A stretch of 64,000 bases of DNA from Megamerina dolium. Its lineage: Eukaryota; Arthropoda; Insecta; Diptera; Megamerinidae. Made by a program: the position numbers and the translations under genes. Of the stretch, positions 23,824-35,027 are shown one piece after another; the first letter of the stretch is position 1, and every line of letters starts with the position of its first letter. The stretch is from assembly GCA_963854835.1 (NCBI GenBank), contig OY978525.1:53117429-53181428 (forward strand). The letters run 5' to 3'. The notes beneath the pieces are model-generated. The model saw nothing but the letters and a program-made list of their open reading frames with translations, was not told the origin of the DNA and made no database searches.

Positions 23824-24913
23824 GTATGAGTTTTTTTTAAACCCAAATACGGCACATCTCTTGGAATAGAACTGATTCGAAATTTCGACTTTGGTTTGAG
23901 TGTAACTCCATCGGTACACCAAAACGAGTAATCCATTGGTTGACGAATACATCCGCACCTTTACTAGCTTCTTGATTTGGAATGGGGTATTCTTCAGGCC
24001 ATTTACTGAAATAATCTATAACCACTAGAACATGTTCCCCGAGTTGCTTGTTGGAAATGGTCCAGCTATGTCCATAGCAATTCGCTCAAATGGAGCACCT
24101 ACGGTGTAGGGTGCATCTTACCTCGACTTTTCTTAGTGGGACCTTTGGCCATTACACATTGCTTATACTTCCGAATACAATCAGCGACATGCCCTCCACT
24201 GGAAGCTATCACTTCACTTATTCTTGCCTTGGGTGCCACTAGAAGATTATTAGTGATTTTTCCATCTTCACTTTCCCATGTTCGGAATAAACATCAGTCT
24301 CGTAAGTGCAGGCTTTGCCACTGCGCCCAGTGTGTCTTTGCAATTGGACTCTCATTAGCCATTTCTTGCCAATCTGGACGTATGCCCTGATCCTTGTATT
24401 CCATAATCTTTACGAGATCTGGGTCGTTCCGCCGATCTTCTTGCACTCGCTCGGTGGTCCATGACTCCGGCAATATATTTGTAAGTCGTTTGTCAACAAT
24501 GTGCTCCTTGCTTTCCACTCGAGACCAATGTTTACATTCCATTTTACAAGGACGACGAGATGGAGCATCTGCGTTGCTGTGATGTCCTCCTTAACGATAC
24601 TCGATTGTAAAATCATAACTCTGCAGCCTTTCAATCCAGCGCGCCAATTATCCTTCTGGGTTTTTAAATTGTAATAACCACCTTAGGCTGAGGGGTCAGT
24701 TCTTAGATGAAATGACTGACCGTACAAGTATTTATGGAAATACTTTACCCATTCCAGTATTGCGAGCAACTGTCTTCGAGTGACACAGTAGTTTCTTTCT
24801 GGCTTGGACAGGATTTTATTGTAGTATGCTATTACTTTTTCTTGCCCATCTATGATCTGAGAGAGCACACTACCTATTCCATAGCCACTCGCATCTGTGT
24901 CCAACACAAACTA
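23824..24913 (-). pseudogene. RNase H to integrase core fragment, inverted arm
   Basis: Mirror copy of 21716-22656; several ORFs repeat at positions summing to 46511. It retains the RNase H piece ERNYCVTRRQLLAILEWVKY that the plus arm has lost, and it extends about 50 bp further into integrase (LFQEMCRIW) before meeting Jockey sequence. It has a 4-bp loss near 24035 compared with the plus arm. Confidence 0.85.
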
Positions 24914-25158
24914 AGATGAAGGCCAGGTATGACTTGAAAGCAAATTCTAAAGGGTTCTATGAAGAAGGGCTTGTAATGCTTTATAATCCACAACGAAAGA
25001 AAGGCCTGTCTCCTAAACTACAGACTCATTGGGAGGGACCAAATGAGATTATACCAAAGATAAATGACGTAGTGTATCGTATTCAACGTGCCTGGAATAA
25101 AGAGCAAAGTTTAAAGTAGTGCATTTGGAGCGACTTGCGCCATATCGGGGGGAAGTAT
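24914..25158 (+). pseudogene. Gypsy-family integrase C-terminus
   Basis: Matches 60883-61120: MKARYDLKANSKGFYEEG, LQTHWEGPNEII (the GPY/F motif, here altered to GPN) and VVYRIQRAWNK. It lacks the catalytic core upstream because the inverted arm sits there. Confidence 0.8.
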
Positions 25159-25181
25159 AAAAACTTGTTTGGGATGAACAA

Positions 25182-25198
25182 GGTTGAGAGGAGGACAG
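25182..25198 (+). other. Polypurine tract before gypsy-family 3' LTR
   Basis: The purine-rich GAGAGGAGGACAG lies directly before the LTR TG. This is the expected plus-strand primer. Confidence 0.7.
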
Positions 25199-25645
25199 TG
25201 TAACGAGTATCGATGGTTGGTTACTCAACACTATTGTGAATGACACGAATATTGGCACCATCGAAACGAATGTCAACAAAAAGAAATAGGCGATAACCAG
25301 AACACACCAACGAGAAAAAAAGAGATGAATCTAGACTACGATAAAGGAAAATTCTGGAGTGTTGCCAAGAGAGTATAACTGGAGCTAGTGTTGACAAATG
25401 CAAATAAATCTAATCCCGAATGTGATTGCGCAAACAGCGATACAGTTTCAGAGGCAAAAGTTGAAGGTACATTAAAATGTTATTGTAAATAGTTGATTGT
25501 AAGCAGAGTTGATTGTAAATAGAGTTTATTAAATAAATTGTTGCTATATATAGTTGTATAAAATAAGTGTTGCAGTTATTATTAACAGAATCCAGTGATC
25601 GAACAAGGTTACTTTAAATAGAATTAAAGAATTAAACGCCCACAA
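25199..25645 (+). repeat. Gypsy-family 3' LTR, degraded at its end
   Basis: Begins TGTAACGAGTATCGATGGTT and follows the 438-bp LTRs at 45788 and 56136 with substitutions and small indels. Resemblance fades after TTAAACGCCCACA. It includes the TATA-like GAGAGTATAACTGGAGC and AATAAA motifs. Confidence 0.85.
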
Positions 25646-25905
25646 AAAACCGGACGAATTAAGTTATAGATCCAATATAAACACAAAAACATTAAGGAAT
25701 ACTTTGATAGCTTTGAGAATTCACCAGTACCGAAGGAAATCATCAATAGTAATAAGTAATAATTTTAGATATAAGATGCAAAATTATAACTCATGGATTT
25801 GTGGACAATTCTGTTTGGAATTTCTTTATAATTTTATTGAATAAAATTTTGACAATTAAAAAAAACCATAAATATATTTTATTATTTCACTTTTTTTATC
25901 ATCTT

Positions 25906-26620
25906 TTAAGTGGGTCCACCTGTGTAAAATTTTCGAAAAATCGATTTTTTTTACATTTTTCGCATCTTTAACGAGAGCTTCTACAGGATGAGGAAGGGGA
26001 AGTTTATGGTCCTGGTATTGCAGATTAAATGTGAGTCTATAATACAAAGTTTTGTTGTGTTTCCAAACTTTGAAAGCGTTTTTCTCGAAACCATATTTTT
26101 GAATTTTGTGGGCAGGATTAAAAAAAATCTACTTAACCGATTGACTTGAAATCTTGACAGACTCATTATACAGATAACTGAAGGTACCCACGTAGCGGTT
26201 TTTCGAATTTTTTTTTTTCAATTTTACAGCAGTTTTTATATCGAAAAAAAGCATGAAAACGAATAATTTTTATAAAACCAACTGCAATATCTTCAATTTT
26301 TAAAATTTCGTCAAAATCCTACGTCAGTACCTCAACGATATAAACAGAAATAAGATTTTTTTTACTTTTTGCGTTTTAGATAACTGGTTCGAGCGGAATC
26401 TTGCCCATAATTTCGGTATTTCATTTTGAAGGGGTAATTTTGAACGCCCTTAATGAGTACAAGCCTTCGGATTACACTATTGGAAAAATTTACTATTGAT
26501 ATATAAGCACAAACCTTCAAAATAACGTAAAACTTATTCTTATTTTCGAATTAGTTCTCCTAACGAAAATTGCAGAAAAAGCGTTCGGAATACCGCGCTC
26601 ACACAGGTGGACCCCCTTAA
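25906..26620. mobile_element. TTAA-flanked MITE (707 bp)
   Basis: Terminal inverted repeats GTGGGTCCACCTGTGT (25910-25925) and ACACAGGTGGACCCCC (26601-26616) differ at one of 16 positions. Exact TTAA lies immediately outside both (25906-25909 and 26617-26620). The interior is A+T-rich and non-coding. TTAA duplications are the mark of piggyBac-type (and some Sola-type) transposases. No transposase is encoded here. Confidence 0.8.
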
Positions 26621-27653
26621 TCTCTTATATGAAATATTCCTGGTTGAATGTTTATTACTTGTGTCATCCGTTCTAAAAGGATTCCTGATTGTTTTGTTCT
26701 CTTTTCTATCATTGTTGTGAAATTTCTCATCTAAAAGCGGCGTTGAATCCATATTATTGAATCATCTCAATAAGACTTAAGCTCTTCTTTTTAGATTGTG
26801 TACAAGAACTCACAAAATTCGTTTGTTTATAATTTCAAACACAGCTGAGAAAATACTTTTGTTTATACCATAAATTCAATCTCAGGGCATAAAGCATTCA
26901 TGTATGATCATGAATAAAAATTGATCCTTATCCATATAAAAAACAATATATTTATGATTACTATTCAAAAACGTAACAAAACCAACAAAATACCTGATAT
27001 GCTATAAGCTGAATCAACAACAAAAAATATGATATTCTGTAAGCTAAATATGATCATATTACTTAATACATACACATATGAATGTACACACTAAGAGTGT
27101 TCTCGTACTCCAAGTTATCAAAATTTATTACAAACTATCACAGGTTTTGCGTTCTCGTACTCCAAAAACATGCAAAGTAGAGGAAATTGAGAGAGCAAAA
27201 TGACATTTCAGTTTAAGGAAAAGTTGCAAATTTTTCCTGGATAAATTTGTACTTGTAGAAACTTGCAAGTTAGAAAAACAGCTGATCGCAAACAAACGAA
27301 ACAAACAAGCAAACGAACAATTGCAATTTACTTAGTGGAATATCAGCTGTTCGTGAAACTTGCAGGTTTTTGCTGGTTTTGCGTTCACGTACTTTTTCGT
27401 ATATTTTTCTCTCTGCGACCGAACGGTGTCAATTTCTGAGAAATTTCTTTGCCGTATAATTTTTACTGAAAAAGTACTAACTTATATCGACCAACAACAA
27501 CAACAACAACCTTTTTACTATAAACTCTTATCACCCCAACCTACATACACCATAGAGCCACTTCCGCTTTCTCACGATATGACGTCATTACAGCATACAT
27601 CATGAATGATCATGTATGAGAATTGCTCCCCTTAGAAAGCAACCCCTAGCTTG
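26621..27653. other. Unassigned A+T-rich sequence with short repeats
   Basis: No recognisable gene. GTTCTCGTACTCCAA occurs at about 27100 and 27151, and a related GCGTTCACGTACT at 27381. A (CAA)n run lies near 27491-27509. The small frame at 27360-27605 has no known motif. Confidence 0.45.
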
Positions 27654-27994
27654 GGTGCCGTAGCTCAGTGGTTAGTGTGTTGGTTTTCTGATCTGCAGGT
27701 CGTGGTTCAACCCCCGGCTGATGCATAACAAATTTAATATCGGAAAGATTTTTCTTTCGAACGGTACCCACCTGTCGGCAAGCAATTGGCAATTCTTCCG
27801 ACAGTAACAACTCGCCATGAAAAAGCTTTTAAAAGAACTCTGTGACAAAGCTCAGAAAAAGTGATGTCGCAGGAGTTATGCCTTTCGGAACCGGTTAAAA
27901 TAAGTAGGCCCCTTCCAATACTGTCCAAAATTTAACACGCACAACTGTAATGGAAGAGAAGCTCGGTCAATGAACCCTTCAGGGCTTTAAGTGC
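27654..27994 (+). mobile_element. tRNA-derived SINE, copy 2 (most complete)
   Basis: A box TAGCTCAGTGGT at 27661-27672 and B box GGTTCAACCCC at 27704-27714, followed by a tRNA-unrelated body of about 270 bp ending near GGGCTTTAAGTGC. The whole body is shared with copy 3 at 40058. The downstream T-rich and 18-bp tandem sequence (28001-28050) is not shared. Confidence 0.85.
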
Positions 27995-28049
27995 TTTTTA
28001 TTTTTTTTTTATTTTAGAAAGAAAATATTGATTAGAAAGAAAATATTGA

Positions 28050-30769
28050 TTACTTACTTACTTATGTGGCCATAACAACCGAGTATCGATTTAGGCCGAA
28101 AATAACATGCTTCGCCAGCCATCTCTGTTCTTTGCTAGCTGGCGCCAGTTAGAAATTTCCAAGCGCCGTCAGGTTCTCCAGTACTTGGTCTTTCCACCGA
28201 AGGTTAGGTCTTCCTCTTCTGGGTCGTCCTCCAGCAGGTTCCGAATATAACACCTTCTTAGCTGGAGCGTGTTCTTCCATTCGCTCGACATGACCTAGCC
28301 AGCGCAGCCGCTGGATTTTGATGCGCTTTACTATGTCAATATCGGCATACAGCTCGTACAGCTCATGGTTGTACCTTATTCGGTACTCGCCACCAACGCA
28401 AATAGGTCCAAAGATCTTGCGTAGGACTTTTCTCTCGAAAACTCCAAGCATTCGCTCATCCAAGGTGGAAATTGTCCGGGCTTCAGCGCCATATGTTAGG
28501 ACAGGCATGATGAGAGACTTGTAGAGTGTAGTTTTCATTCTTCGAGAGAGGGCTCGACTTCTCAATTGCTTACTCAGCCCAAAGTAACACCTGTTAGCAA
28601 GAGTTATCCTACGCATGATCTCCAAGCTGACGTCATTACTGCTGTTAATGCTGGTTCCAAGATAGACAAAGTCCCTTCTACTTCAAAAGCGTAGTTGTCA
28701 ACAGTGAAGTGCTGTCCAAGACGCCGGGACTCTTTGTTTGTTGACACTAGATACTTCGTCTTGCCCTCGTTCACCGTGAGACCCATCCGACGCGACTCTC
28801 TTTCCAACTCTGAGAATGCTGCACTGACTGCTCGCGTGTTCATGCCGATTATGTCAATATCGTCGGCATACGCTAACAGCATGACACTTTTGTTGAAGAT
28901 AGTGCCATTATGTCGTAGATCAGCAGCTTGTATTATTTTCTCCATAATAAGATTGAAGAAGTCGTACGATAACGAATCACCTTGTCTGAAACCCCGTTCG
29001 GTATTAAACGGTGCGGAGAGGTCCTTCCCAATTTTCACTGCACAACGGGAGTTATGCAGTGTCATTCTACAAAGTCGAATGAGCTTTGCAGGAATACCGA
29101 ACTCAGAGATTGTTTCGTAGAGATAATCCCTTACCGGACTGTCGAAAGCGACTTTATAATCAACAAATAGGTGGTGTGTGTCGATCTGTATTTCTTTGGT
29201 CTTCTCCAGGATTTGGCACAGTGTGAAAATCTGGTCGATGGTGGATTTACCAGGCCTGAAGCCACACTGATAAGGTCCAATCAGGTTGTTAAGCATGGGC
29301 TTCAATCTTTCACACAATACGCTCGATAGAACCTTGTATGCGATGCTCAGGAGACTTATTCCACGGTAGTTGGCGCAAATTGTGGGGTCTCCTTTTTTGA
29401 TGTACAGGACAGAGAACACTGAGCCTCCAATCATCAGGCATGCTTTCATCCGTCCATATTCTGCTTATGAGCTGGTGCATGCGGGTGAGCAGCTCATCGC
29501 CTCCGGTCTTAAACAACTCGGCAGGCAGGCCATCAGCACCTGCAGCTTTGTTGTTCTTCAGCCTTAAAATGGCCGTTTCAACCTCGTCATAGTCGGGTGG
29601 TGGAACATCAACACCATCATCTGTAATTGGGGTTATCGGGCAATCTCCTCCACTGGCGGAATTGTTCGTAGCATCGCCATTCAGTAACGTGGAGAAGTGT
29701 TCCCTCCATAGGCTCAGTACACTCTGGACATCCGTAACGAGATTCCCATTTCCATCACGACAAGAAGAGGCTCCGGGATTTAAACCTCCACTCAGGCGCT
29801 TGATATTTTTGAAGAATTTTCGAGTCTCATTCTTGTCGGTACACATCTCTATCTCCTCACACTCGCGTCTTTCCAACTCCCTCTTCTTGCGCCTGAAAAG
29901 ACGTCTCTCTGCACTCCTTTTCTCTCTATACCGCTCCTTAACAGCTCGCGTTGCGCCTGCACGCAGGGTTCTTCTGTAGGCGGCGTCTTTCTCTGCGGTA
30001 GCGTCGCGACACTCCTGATCATACCACTCATTCCTCAGAGGCCGGTAGTAACCGATTACCTCCTCGGCAGCAGTAGTCATGGAGTGGGATATATGTGTCC
30101 ACCGTGCGCATGTATCATCAAGTGGAGGAGTGTTCTGCATAAGCAGATCCGATAGTCGAGTGGAAAATGCATCTGCTGTCTCTGGTGATCGCAGCTTACT
30201 GACGTCGAGCTTTCTCTGTGTGGGACTTCTGTTGTTATTTGCGACACATAGGCGTCGGATCGTGGGCACATATAATGCTGATGTTACCGAATTTTGCCTT
30301 GATGCGGATTGTGGCCAGCTTCTCGTTTACAGGCGTGAAATGCGAGACAAGATGTCGCAGTCTCTTGCTCACCAAAAATCCACATCCTAATTCGTGCCTT
30401 TCAGCATGGCAACTGTAGTAAATGTCACAGGACGCTTTTTCGGAGCAGCCCTGTCCCGTCCATCGCATTTCCTGGAGCTGGATAGAGGCACCCTTACTAT
30501 AAAGGGACCGGACATTCCAGGTGCATATCCGTAAATCGTTGTCATTTTTTCGTTTGCGGGGGTCATCAACAAAAGTGGTAGTCCTTATCCGAGGCATTGC
30601 TGTTTTTTTTTCATTGGGGGGATTGTTTATGTGGTGGGTTCCAAACCGAACGCACAACCTCTAACCGAGGAGATTTTCGCCACTCACTTCAGCCGTCTCC
30701 CAGCGGGTGCCAGGATGACGTTGCCTGGTGGTCGCCACATGGAGGGCCCCCATTAATAATAATAATGAA
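28050..30769 (-). mobile_element. RTE-like LINE, copy B, nearly full length
   Basis: Minus-strand element from a 5' end TTCATTATTATTAAT next to GGGGGCCCTCCATG (about 30769) to a 3' end with tandem AAGT repeats (28050-28063). Endonuclease and RT are encoded without a separate ORF1, as in the RTE group. A deletion of roughly 480 bp removes much of the endonuclease, and there are frameshifts near 29310-29450 and 28604-28680. Confidence 0.85.
28149..30657 (-). pseudogene. RTE endonuclease-RT ORF, copy B, frameshifted
   Basis: Order on the minus strand: [16 protein letters not shown] and [10 protein letters not shown] (endonuclease with a small and a large deletion); then TAAEEVIGYYRPLRN; NNKAAGADGLPAELFKTGG (RT start); YRGISLLSIAYKVLSSVL; CGFRPGKSTIDQIFTL; FVDYKVAFDS (palm A); GFRQGDSLSYDFFNL; AYADDIDIIG (catalytic YADD near 28860); and a C-terminal RWLGHVERMEEHAPAKKVL with GRPRRGRPNLRWKD. 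Only this copy keeps the RT thumb and C-terminus in the same element as YADD. Confidence 0.85.
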
Positions 30770-30931
30770 GATCAAACTACATAACAGCCAGTGAGTTGAT
30801 TTGCGATGAGTTCAACAAGGATTGCGCTAGCCCCACCCGATTGAGGCAGTTAGACACTTTACTCAACAATTATATCACCAGTTGTAAGTTTTTCAATTTC
30901 ACTATTACTTAAAATTCAATTTAAAATTACT

Positions 30932-31219
30932 TTGTCTTCATTTGAGTGGGTTGACAACCCTGTTACTTATATAACATTTCTCTCTTCTGGCCGCCCATTT
31001 TGATTGTTTTTTGCTATTCTTAATGTACTTCTCAAAGTCAATAGACAGCCAGTGCGCGTCAATTTGAATATATCTCCCTCTATTTACTAAATCTACACGT
31101 AAATTGCAAATAAATATTGTACACTTAAATATAGTAAAAATCGCGTGTGTTATTATTGAAATAATAAATAAACACCATCCTTCGTAGCATCAGCAGCATT
31201 GCACAAACAAACATTCCCA
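30932..31219 (+). repeat. BEL/Pao 5' LTR, start truncated
   Basis: About 280 bp aligned to 36100-36381, including GAGTGGGTTGACAACCCTGT, TTATATAACATTTC and CACCATCCTTCGTAGCATC. It lacks the first ~35 bp seen in the 3' copy and has a 13-bp extra piece near its end. Confidence 0.75.
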
Positions 31220-31224
31220 CGTTT

Positions 31225-32090
31225 AAAATAACCAACTTTTGTGCTTCTTGAAAAATAGAAAAAAGCGAATTTCGTGCAGGGATTAAACACTATTATTTGA
31301 AAGGGAAAACGGCGAAAGAGACAAAATAAAAGCTCGATAAATATTGCGGTGTGTCTGTTCCGTCAGATTACATGGTAAAATATTGGATTGCTGAATTTAA
31401 ACGAGGCCGAACAAGCACTGCAACAATACCATCAACAAGAAGGCCAAACGAGGTGGTTACTGAAGAAAATATCTAGAAAATCCTCTATATCGTTATGAAT
31501 GATCGCCGAGTCAAGTTGTGTGTTCAACATTTTGCATGAACATTTGCATATGAAAAAGCTATCAGCAAGATGGGCGCCGCGTTTTTTCAGTGTTGAACAA
31601 AAACGAGTTCGAGAGACCACTTCACATCGGTGTTTGGACATAATAAAGCGCAATCCTCGGAATATTGCTTATCGATTATCTTGAAAAAGGATCCACAATC
31701 ACAGGAAAGTATTATCGTGCATTATTGGATCAAATGAATGATGCAATCAAGAAAAAACGACCACATTTAAAGAAGACAAAAGTGCTCTTTCTTCAAACCA
31801 ACGCACCGGTTCACACAGCATTAGATACGATGCTAAAATTACTTGAAATACACTTCAAATTGGTTGATCATCCACCTTAAAGTTCAGATTTAGCTCCTAG
31901 TGACTTTTTCCTGTTTCCATACTTGAAAAAATGGCTCGCAGGAAAAAGATTCAGCTCAAACGAAACGAACGCGTATTTTGAGGGGTTTCCGAAATCTTAT
32001 TATTCAGATGGTATCAAAAAGTTGGAATATCGTCTTACTAAGTGTGTCGAAGTAAAAAGAGAAATAAATGGTTTTTGAAAAAAAAAAATG
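31225..32090 (+). pseudogene. Classic mariner transposase remnant
   Basis: Shifting frames read AEFKRGRTSTAT, EVVTEEN, INDRRVKL-like text, HLHMKKLSARWAPR, IKRNPRN and LIDYLEKGSTITGKYYRALL. KKRPHLKKTKVLF then follows, and a damaged second catalytic block where DNAPAHT has become TNAPVHT. The downstream third block remains (SDLAPSDFFLFPYLKKW), followed by YYSDGIKKLEYR. The first catalytic block is deleted. No clear terminal repeats seen. Confidence 0.75.
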
Positions 32091-32099
32091 TTTTTTTCC

Positions 32100-32780
32100 T
32101 ACTTAGGTAGCTTTATTATCAATCCGCCCTCGTATTTGTCCTCCCTTTTTGTTATAATTTTGCTTGGCTTACATGCAAGGACAACAGTGTTTTTTCTTCA
32201 AATTCACATGCAATTACCTGTTGTTGTTGACACTTGCATTTAATCTACCTGCTCTGAGTTTATTCGTATCCAAAAAGCACCAACAGCAAGTTATCCCAAC
32301 ATCAAACAATAAAGGTATTTCGTCATCATACGCAACAACAAAGTGTATTCATTTGTCTCGGCCTAAGTACCTGAATTTGATTATAACTATTGCGGTACTA
32401 TATATTATTACTAAATATCGTTCTCCCTACTTTTGCTTTGCACATGTACATTAGCAAGAAAATATTTGTATTGGCTTATACACTAGAAATAGAATTGTAA
32501 CAACAATTGTATACTATTTCCTATTGAGAACGCACCCAGTGAGGAAAACACTCACTCTCGACCCTAAGTTGCTACAGTGCGATCAAATATAATATAATTT
32601 GTTTCTTGGTGAGAGATAATATAGTAGAAGTTCCGGAAAGTACAACACTGTCTACTATTTAAGACTATGTCTTTATGCCAGACACATTTCGGCAACCCGT
32701 CTTGTATTTTGTGAGTATATTTGTCGTATTTAAATGTATCTAGTTCTTTTCTTCGGCGATTCTATAAATTAACAATAAAA
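32100..32780. other. BEL/Pao leader or unassigned sequence
   Basis: Sequence between the mariner remnant and the gag start. No gene recognised. The open frame at 32164-32454 (96 codons) has no motif I know. Confidence 0.4.
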
Positions 32781-32859
32781 TGAACTCTCAAGCTCTTCAG
32801 AGCTACCGCGGAAGAGGTTATTTCATTTGATGGCTATTTTCATGCCATCAACCCGCAAA

Positions 32860-34110
32860 ATCTTACAAAGAGAAAGCAATTCCAATCCCTTTGGAGTGAT
32901 TGCAAAACGGCATACTACTCTCTCATAACAGAGGAAGTAGCTGAAGATGTTGACGTTAATCAAATTAAAGAGGCATGTAGGGAGTACCTAACCTCTTATG
33001 TCCGGTGCCTCTCTGCAATTAACGCTAATCTTCACGAGTTGAGTTCCGCAGTGGTACCTTCCGCAGTTTCCTCTTCTTCCGCTGAAAACATAGCCCGTCA
33101 ACCTTTATTTCCTGCTGAGCTTCACGGTGTCATCCCCCGCAGTTTCCTCTTCTCCACCCGTTGAGAGAGTAAATAATGCCACTATCCAGCTTCCTCCGTG
33201 CGACACAGAATGCTTTTCGGGCGACTATGTTTCCTGGCCAAGTTTTCGAGATATGTTCAAGGCCTTATACACAAATCATCCTCGCTTAAGTTCCGTAGAA
33301 AAATTGTACCACTTGCTACAGAAAACCCGTGGCGAAGCACACAGTATCATTAAGTCAACTCCGTTGACTAATGATGGCTTCTCAATAGCGTGGCACAATT
33401 TAGAAGAGTGATATGACAACAATCGCATATTGGTAAACATATAATTGAAATCACTCTTCAACTTGCAGTCTGTTACTCAAGAAACCGGTAACAATTTAAA
33501 GCGCTTACAGCGCACTATTAACGATTGCATTATGAATTTGTAGCTCTTAGGCATCGACACAAATCAGTGGGATCCTATTTTGGTCTATTTGTGTTCTTCG
33601 AAACTCCCGTATAACACGTTGAGTCATTGAGCAATCGATAAAAAATAAACGTGAAATCCCAATTGGAGCGACTTCGATGCCTTTCTTACAGATCGGTATC
33701 AGACTTTGGAATCAGTCGCAGACATCCGAAGTAGTTCTCGGCAATTCATCCAACCACCAACTCGGCAACTCAGCCAACCATCGGATCAGCAACCCTTCGA
33801 TTTGATCCACCCAAGCGATCCTACAATCCTACAGTGAACCCCTGAAAAGTAAACACATATCACGCCAATGTTTCATATCGTGATTGCCCATTGTGTCGAA
33901 AGTCACACCCTTCTTCGTCATTGTCCCGATTTTCTTAAATTGCTAATCGGTGAAAGATACAATATCGTGAGAAAACACACCCTGTGTACAAACTGCCTCG
34001 CTAATTCCCACGACTACAGTAACTGCAAGAGCTTGTTCACGTGCTCATATTGCAGAAAACGCCATCATTCACTTTTTCACAGACTGGAAAACTCATCCAG
34101 CAGTCATCGT
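32860..34110 (+). pseudogene. BEL/Pao gag remnant
   Basis: Fragments read CREYLTSYVRCLSAINANLHEL; then PPCDTECFSGDYVSWPSFRDMFKALY with SSVEKLYHLLQKTRGEA (the FSGDYxxWxxFRDxF core of BEL gags) at 33170-33410; and, past stops and frame changes, the BEL-type zinc region CTNCLANSHDYSNC...CSYCRKRHHSLFH at 33985-34082. Confidence 0.8.
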
Positions 34111-34289
34111 GAAGCAACCCACGTGCCAACTTCCGCTGCAACATCGTGTGGACGATTTTGTCAGTCGATCACGTTCCAGCTGCAAGCTGTTACTACTGAG
34201 AATCCCGACAGCATTGAATACACCAAAATCTACAATTGCAGATTCCACAGTGCTCCTTGGAACAATACTGATCTATATCCGACATCAGA

Positions 34290-34702
34290 ACAGGACATTT
34301 AAAGCCCGTGCCTTGATCGAATAAGGCTCCGGAGCGACCTTCATGTCAGAACGCTTACGTAGCAGGTTGCGCCTCCCTGCTTACGGGGTTCGAAGTGAAG
34401 TCACCGGCCTGAATGAGGTAGTTTCGGCACATCCGAAGAAGAAGAATTCATTGGTGATCGGATCTCCGATTGACCAGAGTTTTTCATTGAAGGTTGATAC
34501 TTTCGTATTAAAGAACTTCTCAACTCTCTCTCCAGCTGCAAAAAATAGATCTTGCAGATATTATAGAAAGCGAAATCAGCTCCCTATCAGGATATCTACA
34601 TCCCGTATTAACACATTCCCAACAACGGACCTCAATAAAAAAGTGAGTTCAAAGCATCACTTTCGAAAGAAGTCTCGTTCAGTCGACGAGAGAAGTGATT
34701 AA
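34290..34702 (+). pseudogene. BEL/Pao protease remnant
   Basis: Reads ARALIE-stop-GSGATFMSERLRSRLRLP then VTGLNEVV. BEL proteases usually have ALIDSGS at this place, so the catalytic aspartate is substituted and a stop lies beside it. Nothing of the RT follows. Confidence 0.65.
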
Positions 34703-34932
34703 CGAAAGAACGCCAAATACTGGACCCTTACTGGCCAAATACTGGACCCTTACGATTGCTTCTACGAAGCATCATAGGAACTGTGTGCTGCCATAGTTTA
34801 CCTGCGTATAAATGGGCTCAGGTGTTAACATCCCATTATTCGATACTATTCATGACCCGAGTCAACTGTCGTAACGTCATGAACCCAAAGTTTCACATTA
34901 TAGTCGGATGTATTACATATGTGAACTATATG

Positions 34933-34934
<2 letters not shown>

Positions 34935-35024
<90 letters not shown>
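34935..35024. repeat. (TA)n microsatellite
   Basis: About 90 bp of pure TA inside the BEL/Pao interior. Confidence 0.95.

Positions 35025-35027
<3 letters not shown>

Larger units (their letters stand above)
21106..25645 (+). mobile_element. Gypsy-family (tRNA-Leu type) element, copy 1, rearranged
   Basis: A copy of the element at 56136-61138, without 5' LTR, gag and protease. Order: RT and part of RNase H (+), RNase H to integrase core (+), Jockey fragment (+), Jockey fragment (-), RNase H to integrase core (-), integrase C-terminus (+), polypurine tract and 3' LTR (+). Several stops and deletions are present; the element is dead. Confidence 0.85.

Noticed and set aside
27994..28062. TTAGAAAG on both sides of SINE copy 2 as target-site duplication
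   Set aside because: The upstream occurrence does not touch the SINE start, and the downstream one is part of an 18-bp tandem repeat.
32164..32454. 96-codon frame as a small secreted protein gene
   Set aside because: Hydrophobic composition alone is weak in A+T-rich DNA, and it sits in the BEL leader after a mariner remnant.
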